The notes beneath the pieces were generated by a model. It was not told the origin of the DNA and did not search any database. It saw only the letters and a list, made by a program, of their open reading frames with translations. Positions 53,101 through 56,100 of a stretch of DNA of 64,000 nucleotides are shown here, one piece after another. Position numbers and translations under genes: made by a program. How positions within the stretch are numbered: the stretch's first letter is position 1; each line of letters starts with the position of its first letter. The stretch lies in the NCBI RefSeq assembly GCF_964355755.1, contig NC_092674.1:17866501-17930500 (forward strand), written 5' to 3'. The stretch comes from Antedon mediterranea (taxonomy: Eukaryota; Echinodermata; Crinoidea; Comatulida; Antedonidae).

Positions 53101-56100
53101 AAAACTTTGGGGAATACATTTTTGTTAAACTGATGTCACAACAGTTTGTATTTTTTCTGATTTCAGGATATTTTATTTGTAAAGTAATGGCATAAAAATT
53201 GAACTGAATTCAAATTGAATCAAATATTAAAACCTAAATGTAGAGCAAACATTACTCTATACATTGACATAAAGAATTAAATATTTGAAAAAGAAAAACT
53301 GTACTTATGGCTATTTTTTATCAAACCATACCCAAAATTGTTTAATAATCTAGAACTTGATGTTTTGTTAACTTATGTACGTACATATTCATAGCTATAA
53401 ACATGTGCATAACGATGCTTAAATGAATCAGAGTATAGGCATATCATATATTATATATGAGATATTAGTCATATCTTAAAAATAATATTTACATGTTTTA
53501 GATATGGAAAAAAATAATTTTTTACATTTTGTTGTTGATTATGCCATTTTAATATCATATAATAGTTATCCACATTGACCAAAACATGGATCGAAAACAA
53601 AATTATTTACCTGAAAAAACTGTAATTTAAAGCAAAAAAATAGTCAAATTAGCTACTAGCCAATGGATTTTTGGTTGAATTTTCATTCATTTATTTTGTC
53701 ATTTTAGTGAAAACATAATTTTGTCTTCGTTTTTTTTCTACGCAATTGATTAACTTGATTAAAAAAAACTACAAATAACCTATTTAAAGCCTGATGTAAT
53801 TAATCTTGCACTTACAGATATTTGTGTTCCCTACTCCAAAATTGTCCAAAACTGTGGAACTGATTGGTATAATTAGAAATGCGTTAAAATCCCACCTTAA
53901 GCCGATTTTCCACTAGGCGAATTTGTTCGCGCGAATCGAAAGCGTCATGCTATGCACATGCGTATTCGCGTTTCTGTCTGTCATACTGCCTTCTTCGACG
54001 AATTCTAGTTCCTTTGATTTTTCGCTTCAGCGAAATTTACTAGTTCGAATTTTTTCTACTTTTTACGAAGCGAAATATTGCGCAACCAATCAGAGCTCAG
54101 GAAATAAGCTATGACGCTTTCATGAGCACTCATGCGAATCGAAATGCTCAGCAACCACGCGAGGAACATGAACGTTGCAGCTATTCGCTCATGTAGTGGA
54201 AAGAGAGTAGGCGATTTTTTTCTCTTCGAAACGTTAGATTCGCGCGAACAAATTCGCCTAGTGGAAAATCAGCTTTAGGGATGAGAATATTTAATGTTAA
54301 TTTTTGTGTTCACTGGATATAGGTAGGCATACATAAAGATACCAAAAAATGTACGTAGTGTAAACCTCTCATATCCCATTTACTGTTTTTCCCTTCACTA
54401 CAATGCTCAAACTTGTGGCCATGTCAAGAACTCAATCACAAGATGTTGAGGTGTCTCCTGATTTTTGTTAACAGAATAGACCACTTTCATTAGTCTAGTG
54501 TGCAAGCTATCAAACAACTTGATAGCCTTGGTCTGACGTGTCCCTTCTTTGAAGTTGTCTTTTCTATAAATATATTGGGTTGGATGGAACAACTCAGTCA
54601 CCATGTACTTCATCGGAGTGAAAATCTAAATTTTTTGTACAAATCGCATTCTACTTACCATCCTTAGTATATTCACCAAATTTGAGTCCGTTCCGACTTA
54701 AAATAACGCTACACGGGCAGGTTAAAAATGACAAAATGCGCACATTAATTGCATAAAAGTGCTGAAAAGGGTGAAAAATAAGGCATTTTTAAAATGAAAA
54801 TAATTCTTCAGAATGCAAGATGACCCCAATTTTTTTTAATTATTCTGGAAGCCATTGAGTTGTAGATATGAATTCATGTACACATTTCACGTACAAAATG
54901 TTGTGACGTCATCAAATGGCCACTTAAATTTAAAAATTAGGTGTTTTTCTCTTTCGTCATAGATTATCACATTCAACAGAGCGTATCTCGGTTATTTTGT
55001 GCCCGATTTTTGCTAAAATATATGATTGCTCAATTAATTATCTTTCTTATTATGAGTTTTCAACATTGTCATTTTGATGACGTCATCATGCCTAAAAACT
55101 TGAATAACATAGGTCGTGTAATTTCACCTCCAACATATATTTAGAAATCTCACAGCGCTTCAGAATAAAAGGTGACCTTGATAATTACAATTGATTCTGA
55201 AAGCTGATGAAATGTAGATATGAATTCATATAAAAATTAAGCCTATCGGATGTTGTGACGTATGATATGGCCAGTTGAAATGAAAAAGTAGTTTTTTTAT
55301 TTCTTTAGTCAAAGTTATACAAATTTCAAAGAGCGCGCAACACGCTTCTACGTGCCAAATGCTCTTCTAAGTCTTATATTTTTTTGTTCAACTCATTATC
55401 TTCCGAAATTGTCATCTTCAAGTTTTTTTATAACGTCATCCTACCCAAAAATTACAACATGATGTTGGTCCCGTAATTTCACCTATGCGGCACTGTATAT
55501 AGATATGCAGTATAATATACTGTATACTACTGTACTATTGATTGAGCTCCCTTCCCTTATGAAGATATCTAAAAATATGATGATGCCCTCATTGTCCTTT
55601 AAAAAATGTTATGTTAACGTACATGCATGTTTAAAAAAATGTAATTTCATTAAAATTATAAAAATGATCACCTATAATTCTTCAAAGTGACGAATTAAAT
55701 TCTAGTTTAAAAAATTATGATTTAGCTTATAAAAAACAGTAAATCAAATACAAACCCATTGAACTTCAATGGGCTTCCAGTTTACTACTCTTTTTTTAAA
55801 TTATGATTTTATTAGGTTAAATAATTTTTCGTTTTAATCAATCATCAACATTTATTCCATAATAAAAATGTCGATGATTGATTGTTTCCATCAATTTTTT
55901 CGTCAAAGTGAATAACTATTGTAACATTAAAATGGCTTATTCAATAATTTAAAAAAAGTGTGGGGGGTCATTTAAGCCTCTGACCTTTAACATTGTATAT
56001 GGTTAAAGAGAAAATTATGGAAAAAGTTTCAAATGGCAGCCATTATGAAAAGTAATTACTAATAAACAACCCAGGGTAGATTTTAGATACTAATATCTAT

